Counted from the first letter of the stretch, positions 50,771 to 61,868 are shown. The stretch: 64,000 nt of DNA from Aricia agestis (GCF_905147365.1 NC_056427.1:5213001-5277000), one strand, 5' to 3'. Notes: generated from the letters alone by a model not told the origin. Translations and numbers: made by a program.

Positions 50771-50990
50771 TGTCGCCCATGGACACTCGTAACATCAGAA
50801 GAGTTGCAGGAGCGTTGCCGGCCTTTTAAGAGGGAATACGCTCTCTTCTTGAAGGTTTGCGGGTCGTATAGGTCCGGAAATACTGCTGGTGACAGTTCAT
50901 TCCAGAGTTTTACAGTACGCGGCAGAAAGTTACGCGAAAAACGCACGGTGGAAGACTGCCACTCATCCAGATGAGATGGAATATTTGAGA
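50771..50990 (-). pseudogene. Jockey-like LINE 3' fragment
   Basis: The minus frame reads VRFSRNFLPRTVKLWNELSP, then AVFPDLYDPQTFKKRAYSLL and KGRQRSCNSSDVTSVHGRQ, matching 42488-42795. The extreme 3' end and poly(A) are missing. Inactive. Confidence 0.78.
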
Positions 50991-51495
50991 ACAAAATATT
51001 CTCGAAACTAACTTCTATATCAATATGAATTTCAATAACACGACACATGTTGCATTTTGCATGTATGTATGTATGTACATATTGTATGTATATCGTATGC
51101 ATATTGCACATCTGTGTGAATAATTTCGCAATACAAAATGTATGAGTTCATCAGTGTTGAGCAAAAGTTCAATATGATGTAAGTATATGTATACGTTCGG
51201 TAGATGTGACTTGGCAGGTTTCTCATAACTCAGATACAATATACAAAATAACGAAATATGGAAGATGCAATATGTTTATTTTTGTGTTTATTTTAAACAA
51301 CTCCATGTAGAATAGACCACAAGTAAATTTAAAAAATTATAACACTGGAATTTACTGCAAAAATGCAGTTTAAAATAGTCAATTTAAATTTTGCCGCCAA
51401 AACGGATCTATAGTCAGTATGGCGTTTTTTTTTTTTGTATTTTTAACATTGTAATTACCGCTGTTTTTCGTTTACTTTCAGATCAACATGTATTA
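50991..51495. other. Intergenic, AT-rich
   Basis: (ATGT)n at about 51059-51078. No gene. Confidence 0.45.
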
Positions 51496-52106
51496 AAATC
51501 TTGCCCAGTGCGAGTCATATACTCACACACGAAGGGTTCCGTACCGTTTTAGAGCGAAAGTAGAAAGAAAATGTTTTTTCTATAGTATGGAAAAGTAAAC
51601 ATTTATTTTATTTTAATCTAACTAGCTGTCCCGGCAAACGTCGTTTTGCCATAAAATGATTTTCCCTATTTTTCTGCTTTTCTCTTGAAGTTTTTTGTGA
51701 TATTTTTTTTCTATAGACTTCACGGAGCCCGAGACCTTTCCAACGAATGCAAAACCGTGGAAATCGGTTCGTGCGTTCTGGAGTTATAGCGTCAGGAAGA
51801 AAAACCCGACTTATTTCTATATATCTAATAATATTATTATTAATTATTAGAGATTAAACATACTTAAGGATTTTGTGAATGCTTCAAGTGCCTATCGGTT
51901 GCCATCGAGCAAAAAAGGCAAATCACGTTTGTTGTATGGGAGTTTTTAGTATTTGTTATTAAAGCGGCAACATTATAAATACTGTATATTATGTGATAAT
52001 TTCAGATTTTTTGAGATACAGCATGAAGTCACACAGACGGACAGACATCGAAGTCTTAGTAATGAGTTCCCGCGTTTTTACCCTTTGGGTACGAAACTCT
52101 ACAAAA
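51496..52106 (+). repeat. Repeat P copy split by a Helitron-like element
   Basis: 5' AAGGGTTCCGTACCGTTTTA and 3' CATCGAAGTCTTAGTAATGA ... TTACCCTTTGGGTACG, with 51622-51835 inserted. Confidence 0.65.
51622..51835 (-). mobile_element. Helitron-like element, CCGGGACAGCTAG-ending family
   Basis: On the minus strand it ends CCGGGACAGCTAG|T (51622-51634). The body has TTCACGGAGCCCGAGACC and GTGGAAATCGGTTCGTGCG on plus. The 5' end is not fixed. Confidence 0.65.
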
Positions 52107-52325
52107 GACAACATTATTCTAATTTGTTTTCCCTCTGCCAAATAAATTCATCCGTTGATTTAAAATAGTAAAATTTGACTAATTCCAGAATTCGTATGCA
52201 GGATACGACAGCCATTTTGTGAATAGTCCAAGATCCAGCGGCATTCATCGTTTTATAAAACTGAAAGTTTCTCTATAATTATGACCCCTACAGGAAAACT
52301 TGCAGCTTTTTAACATGCTTTTATT
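52107..52325. other. Intergenic, unassigned
   Basis: Nothing recognised. Confidence 0.4.
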
Positions 52326-52500
52326 AGCTGTATGTATGTAACGGAATCTTTGAGCACGATTTTTACCTATAGACCCAGTAGTCTAATTAATTCGAAACTT
52401 TGCTAACGCATTAAGAGCCAATGACAATGCAATAATTTGTTGTTAACAAATTATTGCATTTCAATTTTGTACTTTTTTTAAAGCGTGTTTTTTTTAATTT
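52326..52500 (+). repeat. Repeat S copy
   Basis: CTGTATGTATGTAACGGAAT ... TAATTCGAAACTTTGC ... TTTAAAGCGTG. Confidence 0.6.
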
Positions 52501-52910
52501 CTTAAACTACATATTATTATATAAAATGAAAGTCTGGCTGTCGCTGGCTCTTGGGCTAGAAACATAAAACAAAATGGTCGAGATTGGAGGTTTTATGTTA
52601 ATAATTCGTTAAATTGGAAATGATATTTTTACTGGTGATAATATTTTATTCGCATTCACTTTTATATGTCTTTTATAACTTTGTAATGTAAAATCATAGG
52701 ATTCTTGCGAACTGAAATAAAATATTATCTCTACTAGGGGTAGAAATAGTCATTCTTGAATTTGAATAATACTAGAGCTACTCTTTTAGGAATAAAACTG
52801 CTCATCTTTGCCAAATTTCATCAGTACCAGCCCATCGGATACATACAAACAAACTTTTCCCCTTTACAAATATTAGTAAAAACCATGTAAAAACAGCCGG
52901 GTAGGTAGTA
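52501..52910. other. AT-rich intergenic
   Basis: No gene. TTGCCAAATTTCATCAGTAC near 52809 may be a repeat scrap. Confidence 0.4.
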
Positions 52911-53244
52911 ATTTTTTTTTTTTAATGAAATAAGGGAGCAAACGAGCAAACGGGTCACCTGATGGAAAGCAACTTCCGTCGCCCATGGACACTCGCAGCA
53001 TCAGAAGAGCTGCATGTGCGTTGCCGGCCTTTTAAGAGGGAATAGGGTAATAGTGGAGGGTAGGGAAGGGAAGGGAATAGGGGAGGGTAGGAAAGGGAAT
53101 AGGGTAGGGGATTGGGCCTCCGGTAAACTCACTCACTCGGCGAAACACAGCGCAAGCGCTGTTTCACGCCGATTTTCTGTGAGAACGTGGTATTTATCCG
53201 GTCGAGCCGGCCCATTCGTGCCGAAGCATGGCTCTCCCACGTAT
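52911..53244 (-). mobile_element. SINE-A copy 16
   Basis: Close to copy 9: both share CTGCATGTGCG and TATTTATCCGGTCG variants, so they form a subfamily. Confidence 0.85.
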
Positions 53245-53410
53245 GAATTTCTAGTTAAAGGTGCCATCTTCAATTTTTATTTAACTACATAATGGATTTT
53301 AGTTACTTAATGAAATCTTAGAAATTCTAAGAAACATTTCTAGAAAACTCAGAACTCGTAGAGGTGCTAGCGCGCTACGAACTTCGTAGCAATGTCATAA
53401 AATACACTAA

Positions 53411-53561
53411 GGCTGCGTTTCCACTGAAGCGGAGCGGAGCTTAGCGGTGCCGAATTGACCAATCACCATGCTCGAAATCTTCGCTGTCATTCCGCTGGAA
53501 CAGCACCATTGGTCAATTCGGGCACCGCTAAGCTCCGCTCCGCTACTGTGGAAACGCAGCC
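53411..53561. mobile_element. MITE-6 copy
   Basis: GGCTGCGTTTCCACTGAAGC ... GTGGAAACGCAGCC, with TAA left and TTA right. The interior has ACCAATCACCATGCTCGAAA, as at 10824-10993 inverted. Confidence 0.78.
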
Positions 53562-53571
53562 TTAAGATGCG

Positions 53572-53664
53572 AACTGGTCTCAAGACGCGGTTCGGCTCTA
53601 TGATTGGTTCAAATTTTGACAGCCAATCACAGAGCCTGAACCGTGCCTTGAGACTGACCTAACT
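53572..53664. mobile_element. Small foldback element
   Basis: GTCTCAAGACGCGGTTCGGC against GCCTGAACCGTGCCTTGAGAC-like right arm, loop near TTCAAATTTTGACAG. It lies just beside MITE-6. Confidence 0.6.
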
Positions 53665-53906
53665 GCCGCTGCACTCACGACACTTTTAACAATTATTTAT
53701 TATCAATTTAATTAAGGTTTTGACTAAAAATATATGGAGTATATTATGTCAATACTTAAAGTATTGACATAATTAAAGTTAAGTAATATTTAAATATCTC
53801 TGACTGCGGCACTAAGGTAACTTTCTATTGAACTCACGCCCAAACTACTAAACGGATTGTGATGAAAATTGGTACAGGTATAGTTTAAAACTTGGAAAAG
53901 AAGATC
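53665..53906. other. Intergenic with Helitron-like scrap
   Basis: About 53834-53900 (CACGCCCAAACTACTAAACG) is a diverged Helitron-like piece. TATTATGTCAATACTT mirrors itself near 53742-53772. Confidence 0.45.
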
Positions 53907-53928
53907 AGCCCTAGTAGGCAAGTGGCAA

Positions 53929-55219
53929 CCCAGGTAGCACAAAATTGCTGAGTAGCGTCTGTGGGCACGTTTTTTACATCGCCATTTGCTATGAAAAATT
54001 GATATATAAGCTTCTACTCAAGCTCTATATGACCAAATTGGGCACACTTTATATAGCAAATTATTACTATATAGAAGCGATTGCTAAGAAGTTTTTGTCA
54101 TTTAGGTCGCTTTCACGTTACCAAAAAACATAGATAATAAAAATCTGAAATATCACACGACTATAAATATAATATGGCGACTACAAAATTAAATGATTTT
54201 TAAAACATTGACGTATTACATATATTTTATGAAAATTGTTACTCGCCATAATATGAGCCTAATTTTATATGCAAATTAAGTTTTACTGTTAATGAATCTA
54301 TGAATTATAAGTAATTTTTTAATGCGCTTCTAATTTTCGATGGTTTCATAAATTGTATTAATAATTAAAACATATTTTTAAAATATTTTATTTTTTATTT
54401 GTCACTAAAAGCTGAAATTAAGTTTCCTAAAAGTCTAAATACCTATTCGGTTAACAAAAACCACTGTTAAAAACAACTTATTATTAGGCGTAACCGAAAT
54501 TAAACGTTAAAATCGATAATTCATAAAATTAGCAAAAATTTTGACAGATTGCACTCCATCAAAACCAATTAATGGTCTCTACACTAGCATATAATTCACC
54601 TTTCATGACTGTTTTTCTTATGAATGCTATATAATTCACCTTTCATGACTGTCTTTCTTATGAATGCTATATAATTCACCTATCATGACTGTTTTTCTTA
54701 TGAATGCTGAGTAATTTGCTTCAAAGCAAATTACTCAGCATTCATAAGAAAAACAGTCATGAAAGGTGAATCATATGGCGGTCAGCAAATATTAATAGCT
54801 TCTAGGCTATATTAATATTTCTTATGAATGCTATATAATTCACCTTTCATGACTGTTTTTCTTATGAATGCTAAGTAATTTGCTTTAAAGCAAATTTCTC
54901 AGCATTCATAAGAAAAACAGCCATGAAAGGTGAATTATATGATGGTCAGCAAATATTAATAGCTACTAGGCTATATTAATAACTTCTAATTGGCGAAAAG
55001 CTGTATAGATGGAACTTACTTGGCTAGAAATTACTGTATTGGGAGCTTCCATATGACAGCTGTGTAAAAACGCTATATAGACGTCTACAACGTAATTTTA
55101 CACAGCTTTTAATGAAAAAAATATAGTTGGCTCTTTCTAATGTAAATCACCGCTATATCACTGCCATATGACCAAAAACGATATAAGCTAAATCTTACAT
55201 AGCATTTGTGCTACCTGGG
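53929..55219. mobile_element. MITE-8: CCCAGGTAGCACAAA-ended element with foldback array
   Basis: CCCAGGTAGCACAAA at the left and TTTGTGCTACCTGGG at the right are perfect 15-bp inverted ends; AA flanks both sides. The interior is AT-rich and repeats motifs such as CTATATAG and AGCTTCTA. It contains the 40-bp array at 54589-54977. Coding capacity is only a 62-residue frame near the left end. Transposon class unknown to me. Confidence 0.72.
54589..54977. repeat. Array of 40-bp units with inverted copies
   Basis: Three direct units (54589-54628, 54629-54668, 54669-54708; ATATAATTCACCTTTCATGA...), a 25-bp palindrome centred near 54721 (TAATTTGCTTCAAAGCAAAT), then an inverted unit (54738-54777). 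After a spacer the set recurs with one direct unit, the palindrome (about 54872-54898) and an inverted unit (about 54901-54940). The block GTCAGCAAATATTAATAGCT follows each inverted unit. Confidence 0.85.
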
Positions 55220-55358
55220 AAGCGATTATCGTAAACGCTAACAAAATGTATGCGATTTGACATAAGTCATCGCTTCGCTAGCGAATACTAATGTCAAATC
55301 CCATACATTTTGTGGCGTTGGCGTTTACGATAATCGCTTGCCACTTGTCCAGGCCCTC

Positions 55359-55691
55359 AGCTTATTGATATAAAAATAATATAGCTGTAAAATTTACGTT
55401 TCGGTTAGCTAAATTTTTTAACCGTTTTTATTTAATTTACTAAAAACAAAACATAAGGAAATATTTTTTTTATAAAATTTACTAGGGTAGACTATAAAAA
55501 TTGTTAACTACAAAGGTTAAGTTCGAAAGAAATAAAGTTCAATTTTAAATCGCGATCGTAAAAGTTTCACGTCGCGTCCTGCCGTCTTAATGTTACTTTA
55601 CCTTTACAATAAATTATTATCAAAATCTAATATAAAAAGGTTAGTAACTGAAATTGCTTTCGTGGGTCCAGGTATATAAACTTAATAGCTT
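55359..55691. other. AT-rich intergenic
   Basis: No gene or recognised repeat. Confidence 0.45.
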
Positions 55692-55875
55692 TGACGACCC
55701 CTGTGGCTCAGTTGGTGGGCTGTTGGTAGCTCAAGCCGGGGGTCGCGGGTTCGAATCCCGCCGACGGAACAAAAAGTTTTCAAGGTTCGTGGGTCATGGA
55801 TGTGTATTAAATATGTGTGTCATACAATAAAAATCTTAAATATATGTATAGTATGAAAGTATTAAATATTATGTT
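55692..55875 (+). mobile_element. SINE-C copy
   Basis: A-box region TGGCTCAGTTGG, B box GGTTCGAATCC, body GGGTCATGGATGTGTATTAA, ending in AAGTATTAAATATT; the long tail of the 15761 copy is missing. Confidence 0.8.
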
Positions 55876-55931
55876 AGTGACATTTCGAAAAATAGATATT
55901 TTATTATATAGTTTATACTAAAATTAACCTT

Positions 55932-56411
55932 AAGAGGATACAACAGCGGCTAGAGAAATGAAAAAAAAGTACGTGTAATATCTATAGCTGTCTCCCTTAC
56001 CTCAAGCCTATACCGCAGAACGCGATAGAGACAACTGCAGAAAATCCAGAAAATCAACGATTCGTTGTCCCCTGATTCCTTCTCCAAAACTTGACCGATT
56101 TAAGTACTTTTTTCATTAAAGATTAAAAAAAGGCTTGAGCTGTGTTCCTATGTTTTGCTTTTTTTTGTATAGTCTAGCCAAATCTGTTTTCTGGACGTTT
56201 GAACACAGTGGAAAATCTGGCCATTTTTTTGGGTTTTTGAACGTTCATATCTTATTTAATAATTAAATTATGAAAAAAAAGAAAACATAGGGACATTGTA
56301 TTAGTGGCCGTAGATATTCAGGAAAAAAATTATAACTCTACTAGCATTATCTAGGGAGGAAACAGGGGACAACGTTTGTATGGAAAAAAGGGCGGTGTGG
56401 TATCCTCTTAA
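55932..56411 (+). mobile_element. MITE-5 copy
   Basis: TTAAGAGGATAC ... GTATCCTCTTAA ends are perfect inverted repeats. The interior matches 45444-45866 inverted. Confidence 0.75.
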
Positions 56412-57094
56412 TACAAGCCGTCAAATTAAGCATTCAATTAATCAAATTAATACCTTTTTTAGATATTACAAAATCGCCACCTCTGGCTTTATCACGAAAC
56501 TTAATGGTGTACGACATGAAAAATAATATAGGTTTAATGGCGCTCGTTAAAATTTTTTGATCTAGTATATAAGCTATGTTACACACATACATAAAATGTA
56601 ATTTATTTATTTATATTTTATTTATTAAAGTTAATTACAATTACAATAATTAATTACAATCTTGACTTAAAATTGAAACTTAAAATTAATTATGACATTG
56701 TTACAATACAAATATAAATAAATTAAATAGTAATAGAAGAAACCCTTTCGTACTTAAGGTTACTTTTTCTATCAAGGATATTAAAAAGAGATAGAATGGA
56801 CATAGTCCCTCGTACTCTACATAAAATAATAATATTATATGATCCTGAAATATGTAATAACATGTTTTTATTATGGGTCGAATGTTATTTTGTTGAAAAG
56901 AGGATTACTGTTTCATTTTATGATATTGACTTTACTGGCGTAAGGACAGGCCCAGTCGGCCGATGGAATGGACTTCCGACAATATCCCTATCAACATTCA
57001 GTCCTTTTCCGGGACTGAACACAGAATATCAACAAAATTTGTTTATGTCCATAAGGGTTACGGGATTATATAAAATAGACAGATAGCTTGGGCA
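56412..57094. other. Intergenic, AT-rich, possible LINE tail
   Basis: About 56595-56735 is TTA/AAT-rich and may be a LINE 3' end in minus direction. The 96-residue frame 56796-57086 includes Helitron-like scrap (CCTTTTCCGGGACTGAACAC) and is not a credible gene. Confidence 0.45.
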
Positions 57095-57282
57095 TTGATA
57101 ATAATAAATATATATTTTTTGTACTATACAAATATTTAAGATTTTTATTATTTCATACACATTTTTAATACACATCCAGACCCGGGAAATTTAAAACTTT
57201 TTGTTCGGTCGGCGGGATTCGAACCCGCGACCCCCGACTTGAGCTACCAACAGCCCACCAACTGCGCCACAGAGGTCGACAA
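57095..57282 (-). mobile_element. SINE-C copy (minus)
   Basis: GGCGGGATTCGAACCCGCGA holds the B box. CAGCCCACCAACTGCGCCAC is the A-box region. The A/T tail is at the left. Confidence 0.8.
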
Positions 57283-57435
57283 AAATTCGTTTGTCGAGCC
57301 GCAATCCTAAATTTCCTCTCAGAACATTAACCTATGCTATACCTAAATTATAACCTCACCAAATTTCATCGTAATCATTTTGTAGTTTAATCGTGGAGGG
57401 GTAATAAAAGGACACTCTTTCGCATTTATAATATT
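57283..57435 (-). mobile_element. Helitron-like fragment
   Basis: CCAAATTTCATCGTAATCAT ... AGGACACTCTTTCGCATTTA ... ATAATATTAC, the 5' half. Confidence 0.55.
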
Positions 57436-57800
57436 ACGAGCTTTTGCCCGCGGCTTCACTCGCGTTATGAAGTATTATTATATAAAACTTGCATCCCCTA
57501 TTTAAACCCCTTGGGGTTGGAATTTATCAAAATCCTTTCTTAGCGAATGCCTACGTCATAATATCTACCTGCATGCCAAATTTCAGCCCGATCCGTCCAT
57601 AGGTTTGGGCTGTGCGTTGATAGATCACTATGTCAGTCAGTCAGTCGCCTTTGAGTTTTATATATTATATTATATAAAACTTGCATCCCCTATTTGAACC
57701 CCTTGGGGTTGGAATTTATCAAAATCCTTTCTTAGCGGATGCCTACGTCATAATATCTACCTGCATGCCAAATTTCAGCCATATATATATATATATATAG
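57436..57800 (-). mobile_element. Helitron-like element with 192-bp tandem duplication
   Basis: It starts near GAGCTTTTGCCCGCGGCTTC (the minus-strand 3' end, CTCG instead of CTAG). TATAAAACTTGCATCCCC occurs at 57481 and 57673, and about 110 bp after each is nearly identical. It ends in (AT)n at about 57780-57799. Confidence 0.65.
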
Positions 57801-57972
57801 ATGATGACTCCCGCAACTCCGTTGTGTCAACTATCGCAAAGCTGTATTTATCCGAAATAAACACATTCTTTTCCGGGTCTCAAAGTATTTCCCTATGAAA
57901 CATCATCACAATTGTTCAGCGATTTAAGAGTGAAGAGGTTATAGACGCACACACTTTCTTATTTAAATAGTG
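57801..57972 (-). mobile_element. Helitron-like element
   Basis: GATGACTCCCGCAACTCCGT ... TTTTCCGGGTCTCAAAGTAT ... GAGTGAAGAGGTTATAGACG. Confidence 0.6.
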
Positions 57973-58581
57973 AAGCTGTACGTATGGGCTCATCCTTACT
58001 TTCAAATCATTGTTTTATTGCGACATTATTGACAGAACATTTGAGGTAAACAGCTCCAGTGCTGGCAGTTTATCAGTATTTACACCTGAAGGGTTTCGTT
58101 ATTGCCTATCCCAGGGTACTTGACAAGCAGCATTCGATAATTTCGCCAATTTGAGTGGAAAGTGAAATGGAAACAGCATTGTAGGTATAACAGTAGTAGG
58201 CAGACATATTCTCCGCGCGGTAAAAAGAGAGATAATTACTTACGCCGCGGCCAACTCTCCCAACGTCTTACGAATTTCTGATCAGGTCACCTGACGCGCA
58301 AGTTAAACGTACAAGAAGACGATATGACGTAGCATGACGTAGTACGGCGTCGAATTAGTAATTATTATTTGCTTTGGGTTTCATTACCCATTATTATCGC
58401 GTTACATCTTCGCGCTTAAACAGCTCAACCAATTGGAATAAAATAAAAAACTTGAGAGGTGTCAAGGGGCATCCGAATGGAACGAAGTTATTTCTTATGT
58501 TCAAAAAACCTGTATACATATTATACACTCAAGAAAATAATTAAAAAAAACGCCATCTTTTGACGCCCAGGATTCTGATTA
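57973..58581. other. Intergenic, unassigned
   Basis: No gene. ACATCTTCGCGCTTAAACAG near 58405 may be a diverged Helitron-like start. Confidence 0.4.
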
Positions 58582-58872
58582 GCCATTACAGCGGGTTCAC
58601 AGTATTCCAATCCAGTGATCCAATACTGGATTACTACTGAAATAATGTACAGTACTCCCAAATTAATAATGCGCATGGAAATCTTCGCTAATTGTCGTAA
58701 TCACGGAAACACCCGAATCTATGAAACGTAAGAGCCCCAAACAATGCACTTGCATTTTGCACCTTGTTCAAAGGAAATAGAAGTAAATATCATATAGCCG
58801 GTGGCTGTCCGCTGTCGCTGTCTCACCGGGAAGCGTTACCATGGTAACGTCCAAGCAACGTCAGGCGCCTCT

Positions 58873-58932
58873 ACGTCGCTGCATAGCGCTGTGTTTCTTA
58901 AAGTTAAGTTTAAAACAGCGCTTGCAGCGACG
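58873..58932. repeat. GC-rich hairpin
   Basis: ACGTCGCTGCATAGCGCTGT pairs with ACAGCGCTTGCAGCGACGT around an AT-rich loop. CGTTACCATGGTAACG palindrome lies just before (about 58835-58850). Confidence 0.6.
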
Positions 58933-58985
58933 TCTTCCGACGCTCGGGAAATACGATCGTTGCCGGAAAATTACGAAAATGTCTA

Positions 58986-59244
58986 TAGGGTGTAACAAAA
59001 ATAAGTGATAATACTTTAGGGTGTGTACGTGTTCCTTGTAGAGAGTTCACTGTGAAAGTAGCAGCGCTGAAAGACCAAAATATTTTTTCACTTTTGTATG
59101 GGGAAACTCGTTACGCTCGGGTCCTTGCCCATACAAAAGTGAAAAAATAATTTCGTCTTTCAGCGCTGCTACTTTCACAGTAAACTCTCTACAAGGAACA
59201 CGTACACACCCTAAAGTATTATCACTTATTTTTGTTACACACTG
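58986..59244. mobile_element. MITE-2 copy
   Basis: TAGGGTGTAACAAAAATAAG ... TTTTTGTTACACACTG with TA at both ends. Very similar to 37280-37537. Confidence 0.85.
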
Positions 59245-59389
59245 TATACGCATTATCACTTTGGGAGCACTGTAAACACTAAACGAGTACTGGAATTCAC
59301 TGAATTACTTTCCACTGCATTCCAGTACCTGTTAACATTATTTTAGTAGCAATCCAGATTGAATGGATTACTGGATTGGATTATTGACA

Positions 59390-59757
59390 GACTCTCAAAG
59401 TCCCAATTTTCAGTCAGTTCGCACGTTAGTTCAGTATTCGAGGCGCCAATGTGCTTCTATTGATATAATGCCACTGATCTACGTACAACCAGATAAGCAA
59501 ATAACAAGTAGGCCGACTCAGAAGAGATCACGAGATACGTTAGACGTATAGGTCTACCAGAATCTGATGGCAAAAAGTGAGATAAGAAATTGACTCTAGC
59601 AATACCTGGGAAATTAGAATAAAACATTTTGATCCTCTTTTTCCTTATAGCGGCTGATTCTGTGTGTGAAACATGTAAAAATAAAAATTTATCCAATGAT
59701 CAAGGATATTCTTTGAAAATCTGTCATCCTTTGCCATCAGATCCTGGTAGACCTATG
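59390..59757. other. Intergenic, unassigned
   Basis: Short frames on both strands (59363-59551, 59457-59696) overlap and have no recognisable content. Confidence 0.4.
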
Positions 59758-59765
59758 CTCTATAG

Positions 59766-60021
59766 CAGGGGTCACCAATTAGTTTCGCTCGGGGTCCGTT
59801 TTAAGAAATAAAATGATCTTCGCGGTCCGCACATTAAAAAAAACAAATGTAATTACGTTCAAGACCTATTTGTATCAATGAGAAAAGTAGAAATTTTTGT
59901 TGCTACATGTTCATCGACCGAAATTAATTTTTAACGAATTTCATCTTCGACTATGCTTGGTCCGCACACAATGGGTTGGCGGTCTGGATGCGGACCGCGG
60001 TCCGCCATTTGGTGACCCCTG
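59766..60021. mobile_element. hAT-type MITE
   Basis: CAGGGGTCACCAATTAG ... ATTTGGTGACCCCTG with CTCTATAG (59758-59765) and CGCTATAG (60022-60029): an 8-bp duplication with one change. GGTCCG/CGGACC blocks inside. Confidence 0.82.
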
Positions 60022-60085
60022 CGCTATAGTATGTCATATCAGCCGGCGCGCGGTATACTAATTCGTTGCTAACGTAGGTTACTAA

Positions 60086-60203
60086 GGGCCTGTTTCACCA
60101 CTTCCTGATAAGGTGGCGGATAGGCTTATTTGACAGATTCTCCATATTCTATCTGTCAAGTTAAGTGGTGGATAGCCTTATCAGGAAGTGGTGAAACAGG
60201 CCC
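60086..60203. mobile_element. Small Harbinger-type MITE
   Basis: GGGCCTGTTTCACCACTTCC ... GGAAGTGGTGAAACAGGCCC, flanked by TAA (60083-60085, 60204-60206). Arms are nearly perfect. Confidence 0.85.
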
Positions 60204-60206
60204 TAA

Positions 60207-60582
60207 GCATTGTGAAACATATTGAAAGTGACGGTCGCGCCCAAGTCTCGTATATTCGCCCCTCTGTTTGAAGTCAAGGTTCTGTCTACTCTAGTACTAC
60301 AACTGGATTTGTGTATCATCCCACAAAAAACTACGTATCAAGTTATGAATGCAGAGGGCCAGACTGACGTGGTGTGAAGCGTCCATAGATATTATTATTA
60401 TTATAAAAAACTATCTTGTGTATCACCGCCCTAAAGGTCCCAAAGCCATTTATTATAATGGCGCCCTTGATTCGCCGATTTTGGTCTAATTCTGTAGTCG
60501 ATATTGTCCGGATTGAATCCTTTATTTATGTATGTATCAACATGATATCATACATAAATAAAGGGTCATCCATTCGTCAATA
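60207..60582. other. Intergenic with SINE-C tail scrap and hairpin
   Basis: GGCCAGACTGACGTGGTGTG near 60356-60400 is a SINE-C tail. CCTTTATTTATGTATG pairs with CATACATAAATAAAGG at about 60520-60565. Confidence 0.5.
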
Positions 60583-60784
60583 TCCATGCTAATATTATAT
60601 AAATGCAAAAGTGTGTCTGTTTGTCTGTCTGATAGCTCTTCACGCCCAAACCGATTTTGCTACGTATACGTCGAGATACTTTGAGTCAGGGGAAAGGACA
60701 TAGGATACTTTTTATCCCGGAAAAATGTACGGTTCCCGCGCTATTAACTAATTTTTGTGCAAAGGTGTTGTGGGCGCCATCTAG
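60583..60784 (+). mobile_element. Helitron-like element, complete 202-bp type copy
   Basis: A|TCCATGCTAATATTATATA ... GGGCGCCATCTAG|T. Blocks in order: (CTGT)n, TTCACGCCCAAACCG, GATACTTTGAGTC, AAAGGACATAGGATACTTTT, GGAAAAATGTACGGTTCCCG. This is the clearest reference for the family. Confidence 0.85.
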
Positions 60785-60813
60785 TCTTTATATTATATAA
60801 TCATAAAGTTAAT

Positions 60814-61312
60814 ATTACTAGAGATCGCCCAATGGTCGAAATTCGACCTTAGTTTCAACGACATTAGGACTACTACCTATATTTTGTAAAAATATTGACC
60901 ATATCATTTTTTTTTTCAACTCTTGTCTCTGGAACTTAGCTGATCTCAGATTGGCCGTGTAAGCATTGTCTAATAGATTCAATAAAAAAAACTATAATCC
61001 ATTTTCAATTTGTCACCTTGTTGTCAACAGACTTCAACCATAAATAAAAGAGTATAATTCGTATGTATAGGCTTGTCACTCAAAAATCTGTCATTTTTCA
61101 TGTGTGTGTGTTGTAGTGTGTGTAATGTTTTATTTGTTAAAAAAATGTGTGATAAAAGCATAATTTCAAAATAATATTAGTTCGATGCACTCCTTCACCA
61201 TATAAACTATAACTGTGCAAAATTTCATTCACCTACGTTTCCCCATTTTTCGTAAAAAGGGTTACAAAGTTTTTCGTTCGCGTATTAATATTATAATGAT
61301 GATGATACTTAG
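60814..61312 (+). repeat. Repeat Q copy, longer
   Basis: ATTACTAGAGATCGCCCAAT ... TATAATTCGTATGTATAGGC ... TCGATGCACTCCTTCACC ... TCGCGTATTAATATTATAAT. Confidence 0.7.
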
Positions 61313-61418
61313 CGGAATAGAGAAACAAAGGCCTGAGCAAGCGAGATGTCACTATCAGTAACACTGCGTGGTAAAAAAAGACGTGTGATATTGTATGATA
61401 GCAGAACTGATTTTTTCA

Positions 61419-61731
61419 TATTTTTTTTTTATTAAAAAAGGGGGCAAACGAGCAAACGGGTCACCTGATGGAAAGCAACTTCCGTCGCTCATGGACACAA
61501 GCAACATCAGAAGGGCTGCAGGTGCGTTGCCGGCCTTTTAAGAGGGAATAGGAGAAGGTAAGGAAGGGAATAGGGAAGGGTAGGGAAGGGAGGGTAGGGG
61601 ATTGGACCTCCGGTAAACTCACTCACTCGGCGAAACACAGCGCAAGCACTGTTTCACGCCGGCTTTCTGTGAGCCCGTGGTATTTCTCCGGTCGATCCGG
61701 CCCATTCGTGCCGAAGCATGGCTCTACCACG
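61419..61731 (-). mobile_element. SINE-A copy 17 with shared 5' extension
   Basis: Same diagnostic variants as copy 12. 61732-61807 repeats 40780-40855 almost exactly (TTTTTGACGTCCAGTCGGTA ... TAGAAAGATGCTTGTGTAAA). Confidence 0.85.
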
Positions 61732-61868
61732 TTACGTTTTTGACGTCCAGTCGGTACTTATGGGCATGTTGACAATTTAATCCCTTAGAAAGATGCTTGT
61801 GTAAATGTACTCGTGTACGTAAACAAATTTTCACAAATCAATTTCGGTTTTGATTGTTGCTCTATTCC

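Larger units (their letters stand above)
53907..55358. mobile_element. MITE-7 copy split by a 1.3-kb element
   Basis: Left piece GTAGGCAAGTGGCAA (53914-53928). Right piece from AAGCGATTATCG through AATGTATGCGATTTGACAT to TTGCCACTTGTCCAGGCCC. Only the first 20 or so bases lie left of the insertion. Confidence 0.7.
58582..59389. mobile_element. Large foldback element holding MITE-2
   Basis: The left end (TTCCAATCCAGTGATCCA ... TGGATTACTACTGAAATAAT) mirrors the right end (ATTATTTTAGTAGCAATCCA ... ATTACTGGATTGGATTATTG) over about 55 bp. It contains a GC-rich hairpin (58873-58932) and a complete MITE-2. Confidence 0.6.

Noticed and set aside
54589..54708. CRISPR-like array of 40-bp repeats
   Set aside because: Units abut without unique spacers and are mirrored around a palindrome inside a transposon.
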